A stretch of 64,000 nt of DNA from Candidatus Aalborgicola bjergmarkensis (GTDB lineage: Bacteria; Pseudomonadota; Gammaproteobacteria; Burkholderiales; Burkholderiaceae_C), in contig JADJFE010000031.1 in the NCBI GenBank assembly GCA_016708725.1, positions 1 to 64,000 of the forward strand, read 5' to 3'. The position numbers and the translations under genes were made by a program. The notes below the pieces were generated by a model. That model was not told where the DNA came from and searched no databases. It saw only the letters and a program-made list of their open reading frames with translations. Shown piece after piece: positions 42,908 through 53,138 of this stretch; position 1 is the stretch's first letter, and every line of letters starts with the position of its first letter.

Positions 42908-43480
42908 CTACTTGGCGAGTGCCCTGAGTGCCAGCTTGATTCCTTCACTCACCCCCACGTCTTTCGGCAGTGCTTTGAGCGCCAACGCCGCTTCCTTGTC
43001 GCTGTAGCCCAGCGCCAGCAGCGCCTGCAAAATGTCGGCCTGTGCATCGTCCACCACCGTACTTGCAGCGCCCAAATCGGGGCCCAGCTTTCCTTTAAGT
43101 TCCAGTAGCAGCCGATCGGCCGTTTTTTTGCCGATGCCGGGAATTTTGACCAAGCGGCCCGCTTCTTGCTGGGTGACCGCATGGGACAATTCACCCACAC
43201 TCAGACCCGACAGTATTGCCAGTGCCGTGCGTGGGCCCACTCCGGAAATTTTGATCAACTCGCGAAACGCCTCGCGTTCGGTTGCAGTGGCAAAACCGTA
43301 CAAGATTTGTGCATCTTCGCGCACCACAAAGTGGGTCAGCAAAGCCACCTTTTCACCGCTGGCGGGCAGGTTGTAAAAGGTGCTCATGGGTACCTGCACC
43401 TCGTAACCCACGCCGCCGCAGTCGATTACCACCTGGGGTGGATTCTTGTCGCTCAACGTACCGGTTAGTTTGCCTATCAT
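42908..43480 (-). CDS. ruvA: Holliday junction branch migration protein RuvA
   Basis: 190 residues. It begins MIGKLTGTL, contains the helix-hairpin-helix pairs LIKISGVGPRTALAILSGL and RLVKIPGIGKKTADRLLLEL, and has a C-terminal domain III that contacts RuvB. It tetramerises on Holliday junctions. The start region is duplicated: TTGCCTATCATGGAG occurs here and 40 bases upstream (43509-43523), so a 13-residue N-terminal extension starting MIGNKPRF is possible. ruvB is not adjacent. Confidence 0.93.
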   Translation of the reverse strand: MIGKLTGTLSDKNPPQVVIDCGGVGYEVQVPMSTFYNLPASGEKVALLTHFVVREDAQILYGFATATEREAFRELIKISGVGPRTALAILSGLSVGELSHAVTQQEAGRLVKIPGIGKKTADRLLLELKGKLGPDLGAASTVVDDAQADILQALLALGYSDKEAALALKALPKDVGVSEGIKLALRALAK

Positions 43481-43553
43481 GGAGTGCCTTTGGGTGAATC
43501 GCGGTTTGTTGCCTATCATGGAGGTCTTCACCGGCCATTGCGGGATTATCAGC

Positions 43554-44588
<1,035 letters not shown>

Positions 44589-44613
44589 GTGACACCCACC
44601 CACGGAACGCCCC

Positions 44614-45063
44614 ATGCTGCCTGCGCTGTCTTTATCCCTGCAATTTGGCACACTGGCCGATGCGACCGTACACCGCGCCGCCCTGTCGCGCCACGCCGTT
44701 GCCCGCTGGATACGCCACGCCTTGGCGTGTGATGGCGAAATCACGGTGCGCATTGTCGACCGTGAGGAAGGGCAATGCCTGAACCGCGACTACCGCAAAA
44801 AAGACTACGCCACCAACGTACTGACCTTTGACTACACCCATGAGCCGGTCGTCACCGCCGACCTGGTGTTGTGCGCGCCAGTGGTGGCCCAGGAAGCGAA
44901 AGAACAGCGAAAGACGTTGGCAGCCCACTACGCCCATTTGATTGTGCATGGCACCCTGCATGCCCAGGGCTGGGACCACGAAACCTCCGACGCTGACGCG
45001 CGGGCCATGGAAGCCCGCGAGGTTGAAATCCTCGCCGGCCTGGGGCTGCCCAATCCCTATTAG
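44614..45063 (+). CDS. ybeY: Endoribonuclease YbeY
   Basis: 149 residues. The zinc-binding HLIVHGTLHAQGWDHETSDADA with three His is the family signature, and DYRKKDYATNVLTFDY lies in the middle. It processes the 3' end of 16S rRNA. It converges with the acyltransferase gene, overlapping by 4 bases. Confidence 0.94.
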   Translation: MLPALSLSLQFGTLADATVHRAALSRHAVARWIRHALACDGEITVRIVDREEGQCLNRDYRKKDYATNVLTFDYTHEPVVTADLVLCAPVVAQEAKEQRKTLAAHYAHLIVHGTLHAQGWDHETSDADARAMEAREVEILAGLGLPNPY

Positions 45064-46445
45064 CCTTTGTTGTGCAACACGGTGTCTTCCAGCTCGGAAA
45101 ACGCCACGCCAATATAGTGGGCCAACTGGTCCAGGTGCGGCAATTCGTCGGTGGCGATCATGCCAAAGTACAACTCCCCCGCGTAACTAAACAGCGTGAT
45201 GTTGAGCAGGTTGCTTGGGGGCAAGGTGCTGATGGGGTGCATCTCTTCCAGGCAGGCACCTTTGATGTACAGATGGTCTTTGGGCCCCGGCACATTGGAG
45301 ACCAGGGTGTTGCCCATCGGGGGCATGTGGTTGCTCAGGCGCAGCGTTTCGGCAATTTGCGCCACCAGATTGGTGATCAGTGTGTAGGACTCAATGGCCT
45401 CCGGTGCCACGCTGTCGACCATGGTGCGCACGTTGCGCAGTGAATAACCGATGTTGCGCAGGCGCACATACGGATCGTCTGTGGGGGCGGACAGTTCCAC
45501 CTGAATAATGCCAATCTTGTTGCCCAGGCTGTTTTCGCCCGACTTGCGCAAATTAACCGGCATCTGGATGGTGATGGGGCGGTTCAGCTCGATACCCAAG
45601 TCATTGAGGTAACTGCGCAGCGCACCGTCCAGACAGGTCAGTGCCACGTGGTTGAGTGTGGAGCGGGTGCGGGTGCGAATTTTGTTGACGCGCTCCATCG
45701 ACACTGCAGCGGTAGCAAACTGGCGCCCTGCCGTCACCTGGCCCGTCAAGGGGGTTTTGGCGCTGGAGACAAACGGTAGCGCGATGGCATTTTTGGTGAG
45801 TTTGATGCTTTCCAGAAACAGCATGGTGGCCAAACGGCCCACACCAAAAAAGCGGCGGCTGCCACCCACCACGTCTTTCCAGATGGCGGCCAGCAATTCC
45901 TGATTGAGCTGGGCACGCTTGCGTTCGCGCCGCGTGCGCGAGAGTGTCCAGATCGGCAGCAACTCCAGGTCGTCCGCGCTGGCAGAAAAACTGTCGGTCA
46001 TCCAACTGCTCATCGTCACGCCGTCGGCGTAGGCGTGGTGCATTTTGTAGTACATGGCAAAACGGCCGTCGGCCAGGCCGTCAATGACGTGCATTTCCCA
46101 CAGTGGGCGGCTTCGGTCCAGCATGGGGGTGTGCAATTCGGAGACAAGCTCATACAAACCCTGGCGGTCGTTTTTGTTTTTGTCCAGGGTGTGGAAGAAG
46201 ATGTGCTTGGACACATCGACCGTTACCGTCTTCCAGCGCGGGTAGGCGGTGAGCGAGAGGTGGATGCACTTGTTGAACGGTGCCTTGACGTCGGTGAAGC
46301 CAAGGTATTCCTGGTACAGACTTTTGGCATACCCGGGCGACGATCTGGCCGGGCGTTTGCAGATGAGGAGTCCGCCTACATGCTTGGGACTGGCTTCGGT
46401 TTCGGCAACAAAAAATCCGAAGTCGAGTAAGGACAACTTGCTCAT
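45060..46445 (-). CDS. Wax ester synthase / diacylglycerol acyltransferase (WS/DGAT)
   Basis: 461 residues from MSKLSLLDFGFF. The catalytic HHxxxDG appears as MHHAYADGVTMSSW near residue 135, and LVSNVPGPKDHLYIKGACLEEM and the PLFSYAGEL-type segment are WS/DGAT C-terminal features. It makes storage lipids (wax esters or triacylglycerol) from acyl-CoA, on the membrane face. The family is typical of some marine and soil proteobacteria. Confidence 0.9.
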   Translation of the reverse strand: MSKLSLLDFGFFVAETEASPKHVGGLLICKRPARSSPGYAKSLYQEYLGFTDVKAPFNKCIHLSLTAYPRWKTVTVDVSKHIFFHTLDKNKNDRQGLYELVSELHTPMLDRSRPLWEMHVIDGLADGRFAMYYKMHHAYADGVTMSSWMTDSFSASADDLELLPIWTLSRTRRERKRAQLNQELLAAIWKDVVGGSRRFFGVGRLATMLFLESIKLTKNAIALPFVSSAKTPLTGQVTAGRQFATAAVSMERVNKIRTRTRSTLNHVALTCLDGALRSYLNDLGIELNRPITIQMPVNLRKSGENSLGNKIGIIQVELSAPTDDPYVRLRNIGYSLRNVRTMVDSVAPEAIESYTLITNLVAQIAETLRLSNHMPPMGNTLVSNVPGPKDHLYIKGACLEEMHPISTLPPSNLLNITLFSYAGELYFGMIATDELPHLDQLAHYIGVAFSELEDTVLHNKG

Positions 46446-46605
46446 GGAGGGTAGCTTTCGTGTAGGGTGAGTGGGGCACTGTAAAGGGGCTGTGGCCAAT
46501 GGTCAATTGGGCATAAACCGCAATGTCAGTGCCTGCAGTAAGGGGGTAGTTGGGGCCCCGCGGCTTGCGCTGGGCTGCGGCAATTATGCCCGTACGCCAT
46601 GACAC

Positions 46606-46627
46606 AACAGCCGGTTTACCGGTTGTT
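46606..46627. promoter_or_regulatory. Near-perfect 22-bp palindrome upstream of the receiver operon
   Basis: AACAGCCGGTTTACCGGTTGTT, one pair off perfect, between the divergent acyltransferase and receiver genes. It is a probable operator just upstream of the promoter at 46631. Confidence 0.4.
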
Positions 46628-46630
46628 TTC

Positions 46631-46660
46631 TTGCCAATAGACACGCGTCCGTGGTATACG
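46631..46660 (+). promoter_or_regulatory. Candidate sigma-70 promoter
   Basis: TTGCCA (46631-46636), an 18-base spacer and TATACG (46655-46660), 42 bases before the receiver gene start. Confidence 0.45.
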
Positions 46661-46701
46661 ATAAGCTTGCTCACCAGCTGTGAAATGGGTATCTGACCGC
46701 C

Positions 46702-47730
46702 ATGACGATTGCCTTGTCTGCACCTCTGAAATTTTTGATCGTTGACGACAGTCGCGCGATTCAGGCCATCATCCGGCGCGCGGTCATTCAATGCGGCTAT
46801 GAGCCCCTAGAGATCAAAACGGCACTGGACGGCGAACAGGCGCTCGACATCATCGAAAAATTTGTGCCCGACCTCATCATCACCGACTGGCACATGCCCA
46901 AGGTGTCGGGGTTGGAGTTGGTGCAGGCCCTGCGCCAACTGGGGCACAGCAAAGTGCGCGTAGGGTTTGTCACCACCGAAAAAAACCCCGCCCTGCTCGA
47001 TCAGGCCATCAGCAATGGCGCCCTGTTTATTTTGCACAAGCCGTTTGACGACAAGGAACTGGCAGAGGTGGTGATGGCCTCGGTCAAGGACCTGGCCAAG
47101 CCGGTGCATCCGCCAGTCGCCGCAGACCCCGCGCCAGCACCGGCCATACCCGAGCCGACCCCATTACCCGAAGCCCCTGCAGCCGTGCAGGCGCCAGCCG
47201 AACCCGCGCCACCCCCTGTACCCGCCAAGGTCGAGACCGGGCCGGTTTGGGAAGCCGCCCTGCACCACCAATTGCAGGGGCTGTTGGGCAACTTGCCGTT
47301 TCGCCTGGTTGTCGGCGACAAACTGACCCAGGACCGACTGACAGCCAACAACCTGCTCGGCTTGTATGGCTGTTCGGCCGTCAAGGGCGCCTATGCGGTG
47401 GCCGTGCTTGATGCCAGCGCCGTGTGCATGGTGGGTGGCGGTGCGGCACGCAAAGGCCCGCCTGAAGTGCGTGCAGCCATGGATGCCGGTCAACCTTCGG
47501 GTGCCATGCTGGAGCACGCCACCGCGTTTTTGCACGCCATTGCACGCAGCCTGACCGAAACCTCCGGCCACGCCGGTGCCACCGTGTCGCTGGTGCGCTC
47601 CAGCATGGTCAAGAGCAATTTTGCCAAGCTCATGGAAATTTTGACCCAAACCGACCGGCGCTCGGACTATCGGGTGGTCATTCCCGGCTACGGCGAAGGG
47701 CGTATGGCCTTTTTCCTGGTGACCACATGA
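46702..47730 (+). CDS. Response regulator with uncharacterised C-terminal domain
   Basis: 342 residues. The receiver (1-125) has the acidic pair in LIVDDSRAI and the phosphorylated Asp in IITDWHMPKVSG, with the conserved Lys in LHKPFDD. A Pro/Ala linker (about 135-185) leads to a 155-residue domain with LPFRLVVGDKLTQDRLTANNLLGLYGC and VVIPGYGEGRMAFFLVTT; its layout recalls CheX/CheC-like phosphatase domains, but the match is weak. No DNA-binding domain. First of four tightly spaced genes. Confidence 0.75.
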   Translation: MTIALSAPLKFLIVDDSRAIQAIIRRAVIQCGYEPLEIKTALDGEQALDIIEKFVPDLIITDWHMPKVSGLELVQALRQLGHSKVRVGFVTTEKNPALLDQAISNGALFILHKPFDDKELAEVVMASVKDLAKPVHPPVAADPAPAPAIPEPTPLPEAPAAVQAPAEPAPPPVPAKVETGPVWEAALHHQLQGLLGNLPFRLVVGDKLTQDRLTANNLLGLYGCSAVKGAYAVAVLDASAVCMVGGGAARKGPPEVRAAMDAGQPSGAMLEHATAFLHAIARSLTETSGHAGATVSLVRSSMVKSNFAKLMEILTQTDRRSDYRVVIPGYGEGRMAFFLVTT

Positions 47731-48671
47731 CCCTGCTCAATGCTGCTTTTGCGTTTGTGTTCTTTTGCAACCTGCTGTTCATGGTGGGTGTTGCCTACGC
47801 CTTGATGCGCATCCTGGATGCCACCGAGCGCAGCCAGATCAGTCTGCAAAATGCGGCCAGCCAGGTCATTGAGGCCGGCAGCCACATCAAGGTGGTGGTG
47901 CGGCGCGCTTTTTCGGAGATGGAGCGCACCAACGACATTCTCGATTCACGCGAAAGCTCGGCCGGGCGCGCCGTGACCGAGTTATCGTTTCAGCTCAAAA
48001 CCCTGATTGACCGTCTCAAACCCGTGTTGGCCAAAACAGCGGCCGAAAAGTCAGAAACCGGGCCGGGTACAGACGACAAAGAAGGTGCCGCACTGTATGC
48101 ACCCAATCCGGAAGAGCAGCGCGCCAAATTGCACGCGGAGCTGGAAGCCGCCCTGAGCAAAAACCACCAGCTGCAAGACGAAATTGACCAGACGCGTTAC
48201 CGCCTGAACGACGCCGCGCACGTCATCAAAGACCTGCGTGAAGAAATCAAGGAGGTCAAAGGTGTCAAGCAAAGTATTCTTGACGACCTTTTGCAGCGCA
48301 CCCAGGAGTTGGAAGAGCAGCTTGAAAAAGCCCGCGAACGCACCAAGGCGGCGGAGCGCCACGCCGAAGAAAATGCCTTCCAGCTTGATGAAATTCGGGC
48401 CCAGATTGCCTCGCAAAAATTCTCGGACGGTGTGGACCAGTCGGGTTTGATCCAGGGCCAGCAAGACCAGATCGACGTGCTGGCGGCGCGCGAGAAAGCG
48501 CTTATGGCCCGTATCGACCAGCTTGAGCAGGCCTACCAGCGCAACCAGACTGAGAAAAATTTCATCGAAGACCGGTTCCTCAAGCTCGACGCGGGTGACA
48601 GCACACCACAGGCACCACTCCCCGCCACCCCGTCGGGTGGCGAGGCTGCTGCAGAGCCCGCACCGGGCTAA
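47727..48671 (+). CDS. Membrane-anchored coiled-coil protein
   Basis: 314 residues, 4-base overlap with the receiver gene. One N-terminal membrane segment (AFAFVFFCNLLFMVGVAYAL), then long charged heptad-type helices (about 130-290). No enzymatic motif is seen. I infer a scaffold working with the receiver protein. Confidence 0.7.
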   Translation: MTLLNAAFAFVFFCNLLFMVGVAYALMRILDATERSQISLQNAASQVIEAGSHIKVVVRRAFSEMERTNDILDSRESSAGRAVTELSFQLKTLIDRLKPVLAKTAAEKSETGPGTDDKEGAALYAPNPEEQRAKLHAELEAALSKNHQLQDEIDQTRYRLNDAAHVIKDLREEIKEVKGVKQSILDDLLQRTQELEEQLEKARERTKAAERHAEENAFQLDEIRAQIASQKFSDGVDQSGLIQGQQDQIDVLAAREKALMARIDQLEQAYQRNQTEKNFIEDRFLKLDAGDSTPQAPLPATPSGGEAAAEPAPG

Positions 48672-48683
48672 AGAGGGGCAGGC

Positions 48684-49409
48684 ATGCGCATCCCTATTTG
48701 CCGCCGGTTTTTGGGGGCGTCCGTGTTGGCCCTGGTGCCTGCCATCGGCGGTGCACAGCCCCTTGCCACAACGCCGCCCCCTGCAGGGGCCAAGGCCGCC
48801 GCCCCCAAAGTTCCTGCGGCCACCCGCCCGCCCAAGCCCGAATCCGCGGCGCGCGACCTGGTGGTGGAACTGCGCGAACGCGCCGCACCGCAACAAGGCG
48901 CAGGCGAAGCCAGTGCCCCCGCTGCTTACGTGGTCAGTACCCTGCCCGCTGACGGTGGGGTGCCGGTCCAGCAGGTGCGTGTGCAAAGTGGCGAAAAAGC
49001 TGTGCTGCGCCTGGTGCACAGCACCCCCATGCAGTGGATGCTGTCCGGACAGCAGGCGACCAACAACCTTGCTGTGGGCGGCGCGACGGCCGCGCAAAAC
49101 AGTGCTGGCATCACCCAGGCTATCACCACGGTGGAGGCCGGGCACACGCTGGTGGTGACCCCGCACTGGGCCGGTACTGGGCGGCCCGTGCGGGTAGACG
49201 TGCAATGGCAGTCCGACACCGTAGCCGAACGCACCGGCGCCGAACTGCCGGCCACCACGCGCCGCCAGTTCAGCACCACTGTGCGTATGCCATTGCAACA
49301 ATGGGTGACGATTGCCACACGGGGTGCCACCCCCAGCGCCGGCAGTTACAGCAGTGCCGGCGCCATGGAGCCCCTGCGCGCCTTGCAATTGCGCGTGTCC
49401 CTGCCGTGA
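48684..49409 (+). CDS. Exported hypothetical protein
   Basis: 241 residues, signal peptide to about residue 24. A Pro/Ala-rich part (25-60) precedes a beta-rich domain with QVRVQSGEKAVLRLV and TVEAGHTLVVTPHW, reminiscent of secretin or pilus-assembly beta-domains, though I cannot assign a family. It overlaps the next gene's GTG start by 4 bases. Confidence 0.65.
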   Translation: MRIPICRRFLGASVLALVPAIGGAQPLATTPPPAGAKAAAPKVPAATRPPKPESAARDLVVELRERAAPQQGAGEASAPAAYVVSTLPADGGVPVQQVRVQSGEKAVLRLVHSTPMQWMLSGQQATNNLAVGGATAAQNSAGITQAITTVEAGHTLVVTPHWAGTGRPVRVDVQWQSDTVAERTGAELPATTRRQFSTTVRMPLQQWVTIATRGATPSAGSYSSAGAMEPLRALQLRVSLP

Positions 49410-50053
49410 AACTGCAGTCCTTGCCCCTGTTTCCGCTGGGTGCCGTGCTCTACCCCGGTGGCACCTTGGCACTGCAGGTGTTTGAAGTGCGCTACCTGGA
49501 CATGGTTACCCGCTGCCAAAAAACCGGCGCCCCGTTTGGCGTGGTGTTGCTCACCGAAGGCCGCGAAGTGCGCCAGCCCGGCACCGGTGCAGCGGGCTCG
49601 CCTCCTTTTGCCCCCCAAAGTTTTGCGCGTGTGGGCACCCTGGCCCGTTTGCACGCGCTCACCACACCGCAGCCGGGCCTGATGCGCATCCAATGCGAAG
49701 GGCTGCAGCGCTTTCAGATTGAGCGGCAGGAAACCCTGAAACACGGCTTGTGGATTGCCGACGTGACTTTGTTGGCCGACGACCTGCATGTGCCCATCCC
49801 CCACGATTTACGTGGCACCGCCACCGCCCTGCGCACCGTGCTGGAGCGCCTGCAGGCCGGCCAAGATGCCGCGGAAAAAGCCCCCGCACAATCCCCCTTT
49901 CAGTTGGACGACTGTGCCTGGGTGTCTAACCGTTGGTGCGAGCTACTACCCATTCCGCTGGACCTGAAGCAACGCATGCTGGTGCTGGACAACCCCTTGG
50001 TACGGCTGGAGCTGGTGAACGACATTCTGGAGCGCACCGGCATCGCGTCCTGA
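49406..50053 (+). CDS. LON peptidase substrate-binding domain protein
   Basis: 215 residues from a GTG coupled to the upstream stop. It begins LQSLPLFPLGAVLYPGGTLALQVFEVRYLDMV, the PUA-like LON N-terminal domain; no ATPase or protease part follows. Stand-alone proteins of this kind are common, with unknown role. Last gene of the operon. Confidence 0.87.
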   Translation: MKLQSLPLFPLGAVLYPGGTLALQVFEVRYLDMVTRCQKTGAPFGVVLLTEGREVRQPGTGAAGSPPFAPQSFARVGTLARLHALTTPQPGLMRIQCEGLQRFQIERQETLKHGLWIADVTLLADDLHVPIPHDLRGTATALRTVLERLQAGQDAAEKAPAQSPFQLDDCAWVSNRWCELLPIPLDLKQRMLVLDNPLVRLELVNDILERTGIAS

Positions 50054-50092
50054 TGTGCGCTGTGGCTTGCATGGTTGTGGGTCAAATAGGGC

Positions 50093-50139
50093 GTTTGCGC
50101 ACGGCTGGTGTGCGTAAGTAGCTATGGAAAATATAGTGC
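50093..50139 (-). repeat. Small two-hairpin repeat, copy 11
   Basis: Minus orientation, read 5' to 3': CACTATATT, CATAGCTACTTACGCA, spacer, GTGCGCAAACG. Between the converging LON-domain and pepP genes. Confidence 0.7.
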
Positions 50140-50185
50140 TTGTGACCTGCTACATCGCGGTTTGCCGCTTGCCCCATCGCACCAC

Positions 50186-51574
50186 TTATGCCCGCATCAG
50201 CGCCTCAATCGCGTCCGCATCCACCGGCACGCCGCGCGAAATCAAATCACAACCCTGGTCGGTGACCACGGCGTCGTCTTCAATACGAATGCCGATGCCG
50301 TGAAACTGCTCGGGCACACCCTCGGCTGCACGCACATAGATGCCCGGCTCCAGCGTCAACACCATGCCGGGGCGTAACACGCGGGCCGGGCGGTCTTTGA
50401 TGGTTTCGCCGCTCAGGGCGTCTTTGCGTTCGCTGATTTGGCCGCGCTCTGCCGGCTCGGTGTAGCTGCCGCAGTCGTGCACGTCCATGCCCAGCCAGTG
50501 GCTGGTGCGGTGCATGTAAAACGCACTGTAGGCGCGCTTCTCGATCACATCGTGCAGGTTGCCCACCTTGTTGGTGTCGAGCAGACCCAAGTCCAGCATG
50601 CCCTGGGCCAACACACGCACGCTGGCTTCGTGGGGGTCGGTAAAACGCGCACCGGGCTTAGTGGCTGCCACTGCCGCATATTGGGATGCCACCACCAGGT
50701 CGTACAGGGCGCGCTGCGGCCCCGTAAAGCGGCCATTGGCGGGGAAAGTGCGGGTGATGTCGCTGGCATAACCGTCGAGCTCGCAACCGGCGTCAATCAG
50801 CACCAGTTCGCCGTCGTGTACCAGCCCGGCGTCAGCGCGGTAGTGCAGCACGCAGGCGTTGGCGCCAGCCGCCACGATGGAGCCATAGGCCGTGTGTTGC
50901 GAGCCGTGGTGGCGAAATGCGTGCAGCAATTCGGCGTCCAGGTGGTATTCGCGCACCTCTTGGCCAGCGCGCAACATGCGCGCGCTGGTTTGCATGGCGC
51001 GCACATGGGCCTCAGCGCTGATCTGCGCGGCGCGGCCCATGGTGGCGAGTTCGCTGGCATCTTTGATGAGGCGCATTTCGTCCAGCACGGCGCACAGGTC
51101 GCGTTGCACGTCCGGGCACAGGGCGCCAAAACGCATGCGACCGCGCACCGGCTGCAGCCAGCCGTCCACCTTGGTTTCCAGCCCGTGGTGGGTCGCAAAC
51201 GGGTACCACACGGCATCGCGGTTCTCCAGCATTTTGGGCAACTCGGTGTCCAGCGCGCTTACGGGGTGCGCCGCGTCCACGCCCAGTGCGGCGGGTGCGG
51301 CTTGTGGCCCCAGGCGCACGCCGTCCCAGATTTCGCGCTCCAGGTCCTTGGGCTGGCAAAACAGCGTGCTTTTGCCGTCGCCGGTAATCACTAGCCAGGC
51401 ATTGGGCTCGGCAAAGCCGCACAGGTAATAAAAGTAGCTGTCGGCGCGGAACAAAAAGTCGTTGTCGCGGTTGCGCTGTTGCGTGGGCGCGGTGGGAACG
51501 ATGGCGATGCCGTGGGGCCCCAGGTGGGCGGCCAGCGCGGCGCGGCGTTGGGCGTAGGGAATGGTGCTAGGCAT
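50186..51574 (-). CDS. pepP: Xaa-Pro aminopeptidase (aminopeptidase P)
   Basis: 462 residues. Metal ligands of the pita-bread fold: LIDAGCELDGYASDITRTFP (two Asp), MHRTSHWLGMDVHDCG (His), LTLEPGIY (Glu) and GIGIRIEDDAVV (Glu). It removes N-terminal residues before proline. It is followed on the same strand by a broken DUF1016 gene and murU upstream. Confidence 0.94.
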   Translation of the reverse strand: MPSTIPYAQRRAALAAHLGPHGIAIVPTAPTQQRNRDNDFLFRADSYFYYLCGFAEPNAWLVITGDGKSTLFCQPKDLEREIWDGVRLGPQAAPAALGVDAAHPVSALDTELPKMLENRDAVWYPFATHHGLETKVDGWLQPVRGRMRFGALCPDVQRDLCAVLDEMRLIKDASELATMGRAAQISAEAHVRAMQTSARMLRAGQEVREYHLDAELLHAFRHHGSQHTAYGSIVAAGANACVLHYRADAGLVHDGELVLIDAGCELDGYASDITRTFPANGRFTGPQRALYDLVVASQYAAVAATKPGARFTDPHEASVRVLAQGMLDLGLLDTNKVGNLHDVIEKRAYSAFYMHRTSHWLGMDVHDCGSYTEPAERGQISERKDALSGETIKDRPARVLRPGMVLTLEPGIYVRAAEGVPEQFHGIGIRIEDDAVVTDQGCDLISRGVPVDADAIEALMRA

Positions 51575-52056
51575 GGGGATGGGATGAATGTTGATTGGAA
51601 TTTGCTTCTATGCGCGCCCGGGCGGTTTCAATGGCCTCATGCAGCTTGCGGTGCAGCACTTCGGGCGCAGGTAATACGGTCATGCGTTCGCGCAAATCAC
51701 GCACACTCCAGCGTTTGATGCGGCACATCTCTGCATAAAAGTCGCGTTTTAATGGGTCTTTCTGGTAAATCACTTCCAGAAAATGACTCCAACTCAATTG
51801 TCTAGACAGTGCCGACCACGGGGAACGCCACACAAAACCGCCAACACGACGGGACAATCTGCTCACCATACGCCGCGCGTTCATTTTGCAAAATTTCAGC
51901 ATGAATGCGCTGCCCTACACGCCAGTACAGCAGCGTCAACCCCATGTTGACAGCGGTGGCTGCTTGGCGACGGCCCTCTTCAATCAGCGTTTTGATGTCA
52001 CCTAGCAGCATCATCGGCAACGGCGCGGGTGTCTGGTGGTGCGCTTCGGTATTCAT
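51570..52056 (-). pseudogene. DUF1016/YhcG-type nuclease N-domain, frameshifted and truncated
   Basis: MLLGDIKTLIEEGRRQAATAVNMGLTLLYWRVGQRIHAEIL, the DUF1016 N-terminal domain, runs in one frame. After about 51860 the matching SRQLSWSHFLEVIYQKDPLKRDFYAEMCRIKRWSVRDLRERM continues in another, with about 20 family residues missing between. The C-terminal PD-(D/E)XK domain is absent. The start at 52056 overlaps the murU stop (ATGA). Confidence 0.82.
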
Positions 52057-53021
52057 GGCTTGCCGTCTTGTACGAGGTTCAGCGCCTGCAGCCGTTCGGG
52101 CGTGCCCACATCCGTCCAGCGCCCGGTGGTCAGCTCGGCGCTGACCTGGCCCTGCGCCATGGCGGCGCGCAGCAGCGGCGCCAGCGCGGCTTTGACGCCC
52201 TGCGGGTTGCCCGCAGGAATGTCGCACCAGGGCGGCGCAAACAGCGCCGCACGGTACAGGCCGATGGTGCTGTAGGTGTAGCGGGGGCGCGGGTCGTTAG
52301 CGGGCAGGCTCAGGGCCAGCGCTGGGGCATCGGCAAGTGCGCCGGTGCGCGCAGGATGGGTAGCGCCGGGCAGCGGGTCGGCACCGGGCGTGGCGGAATC
52401 GCGCACGCCGGTGTCGGTCTGCAGGCCAAAGTCGCCGCGCGGGTTGTGCGCGGGGTTGGGTACCAGCCACAGGTGGGCCAGTTTGCCGCTGGCCACAAAG
52501 CGCTGCACGGCGGCGGGGTCAAACACAAAGTCGGGCGCAAACACGTCACCGGCCAGCACCCAGAACACCTCGCCTAACAAGGGCAGTGCGCGCACAATTC
52601 CACCGGCGGTTTCCAGGGCGCCACCAAAGTCACGCCCCTCGTCGGAGTAATGCAGTTGCAGGGTGGCCGTGGCGGCTGCCGTAGCCGAAGCATTGGTAGC
52701 GGCAGAATGCTCCTGATTTGATAGCTGCTTGCGCACGTCTGGCGTGCGCAAAGGGCCAAAATGATGCCCAAATTTGGCCTCAATCTGTGCCCCTAGCCAA
52801 GCGGTATTGATGACCACGTGATCGACCCCACCGCGCGCCAGCGCCTCCAGCGGCCACTGCATCAGCGGCTTGCCTTGTACCGCCAGCAGCGGCTTGGGGC
52901 AGGTGTCGGTGAGTGGGCGCATGCGCTCGCCGCGCCCGGCGGCCAGCAGCATGGCGCGGGCGTTTAGCGGGGAAGTGGGGGTGGCACGGGGCGGCGGTGT
53001 ATTGGCGGCAGGCACAGTCAT
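52053..53021 (-). CDS. murU: Nucleotidyltransferase, MurU-like (NDP-sugar pyrophosphorylase)
   Basis: 322 residues. LNARAMLLAAGRGERMRPLTDTCPKPLL is the nucleotidyltransferase signature and VFWVLAGDVFAPDF the metal-binding part. MurU uridylylates N-acetylmuramic acid 1-phosphate in cell-wall recycling. Residues around 92-110 (PLRTPDVRKQLSNQ) are encoded by an in-frame copy of the small two-hairpin repeat at 52709-52757, lengthening a loop. The usual partner kinase amgK is not seen in the window. Confidence 0.85.
   Translation of the reverse strand: MTVPAANTPPPRATPTSPLNARAMLLAAGRGERMRPLTDTCPKPLLAVQGKPLMQWPLEALARGGVDHVVINTAWLGAQIEAKFGHHFGPLRTPDVRKQLSNQEHSAATNASATAAATATLQLHYSDEGRDFGGALETAGGIVRALPLLGEVFWVLAGDVFAPDFVFDPAAVQRFVASGKLAHLWLVPNPAHNPRGDFGLQTDTGVRDSATPGADPLPGATHPARTGALADAPALALSLPANDPRPRYTYSTIGLYRAALFAPPWCDIPAGNPQGVKAALAPLLRAAMAQGQVSAELTTGRWTDVGTPERLQALNLVQDGKP
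52709..52757 (+). repeat. Small two-hairpin repeat, copy 12, inside murU
   Basis: TTGATAGCTGCTTGCGCA, 8-base loop, GTGCGCAAAGGGCC: a well-preserved copy translated in frame on the murU strand. Confidence 0.8.
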
Positions 53022-53138
53022 GCCGCTGATTCTGCCTTGTTCCGCCTGTAGATTCCCGGGTCAAAAGCAGCCAGTTGCCCATAATGCGACCATCGCAGTG
53101 CTGCACATATTCTTTTGTGATCTGGAAATCATTGATTC

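Noticed and set aside
46606..46627. Rho-independent terminator in the acyltransferase-receiver gap
   Set aside because: The genes there are divergent, so no transcript needs to end; an operator is the better reading.
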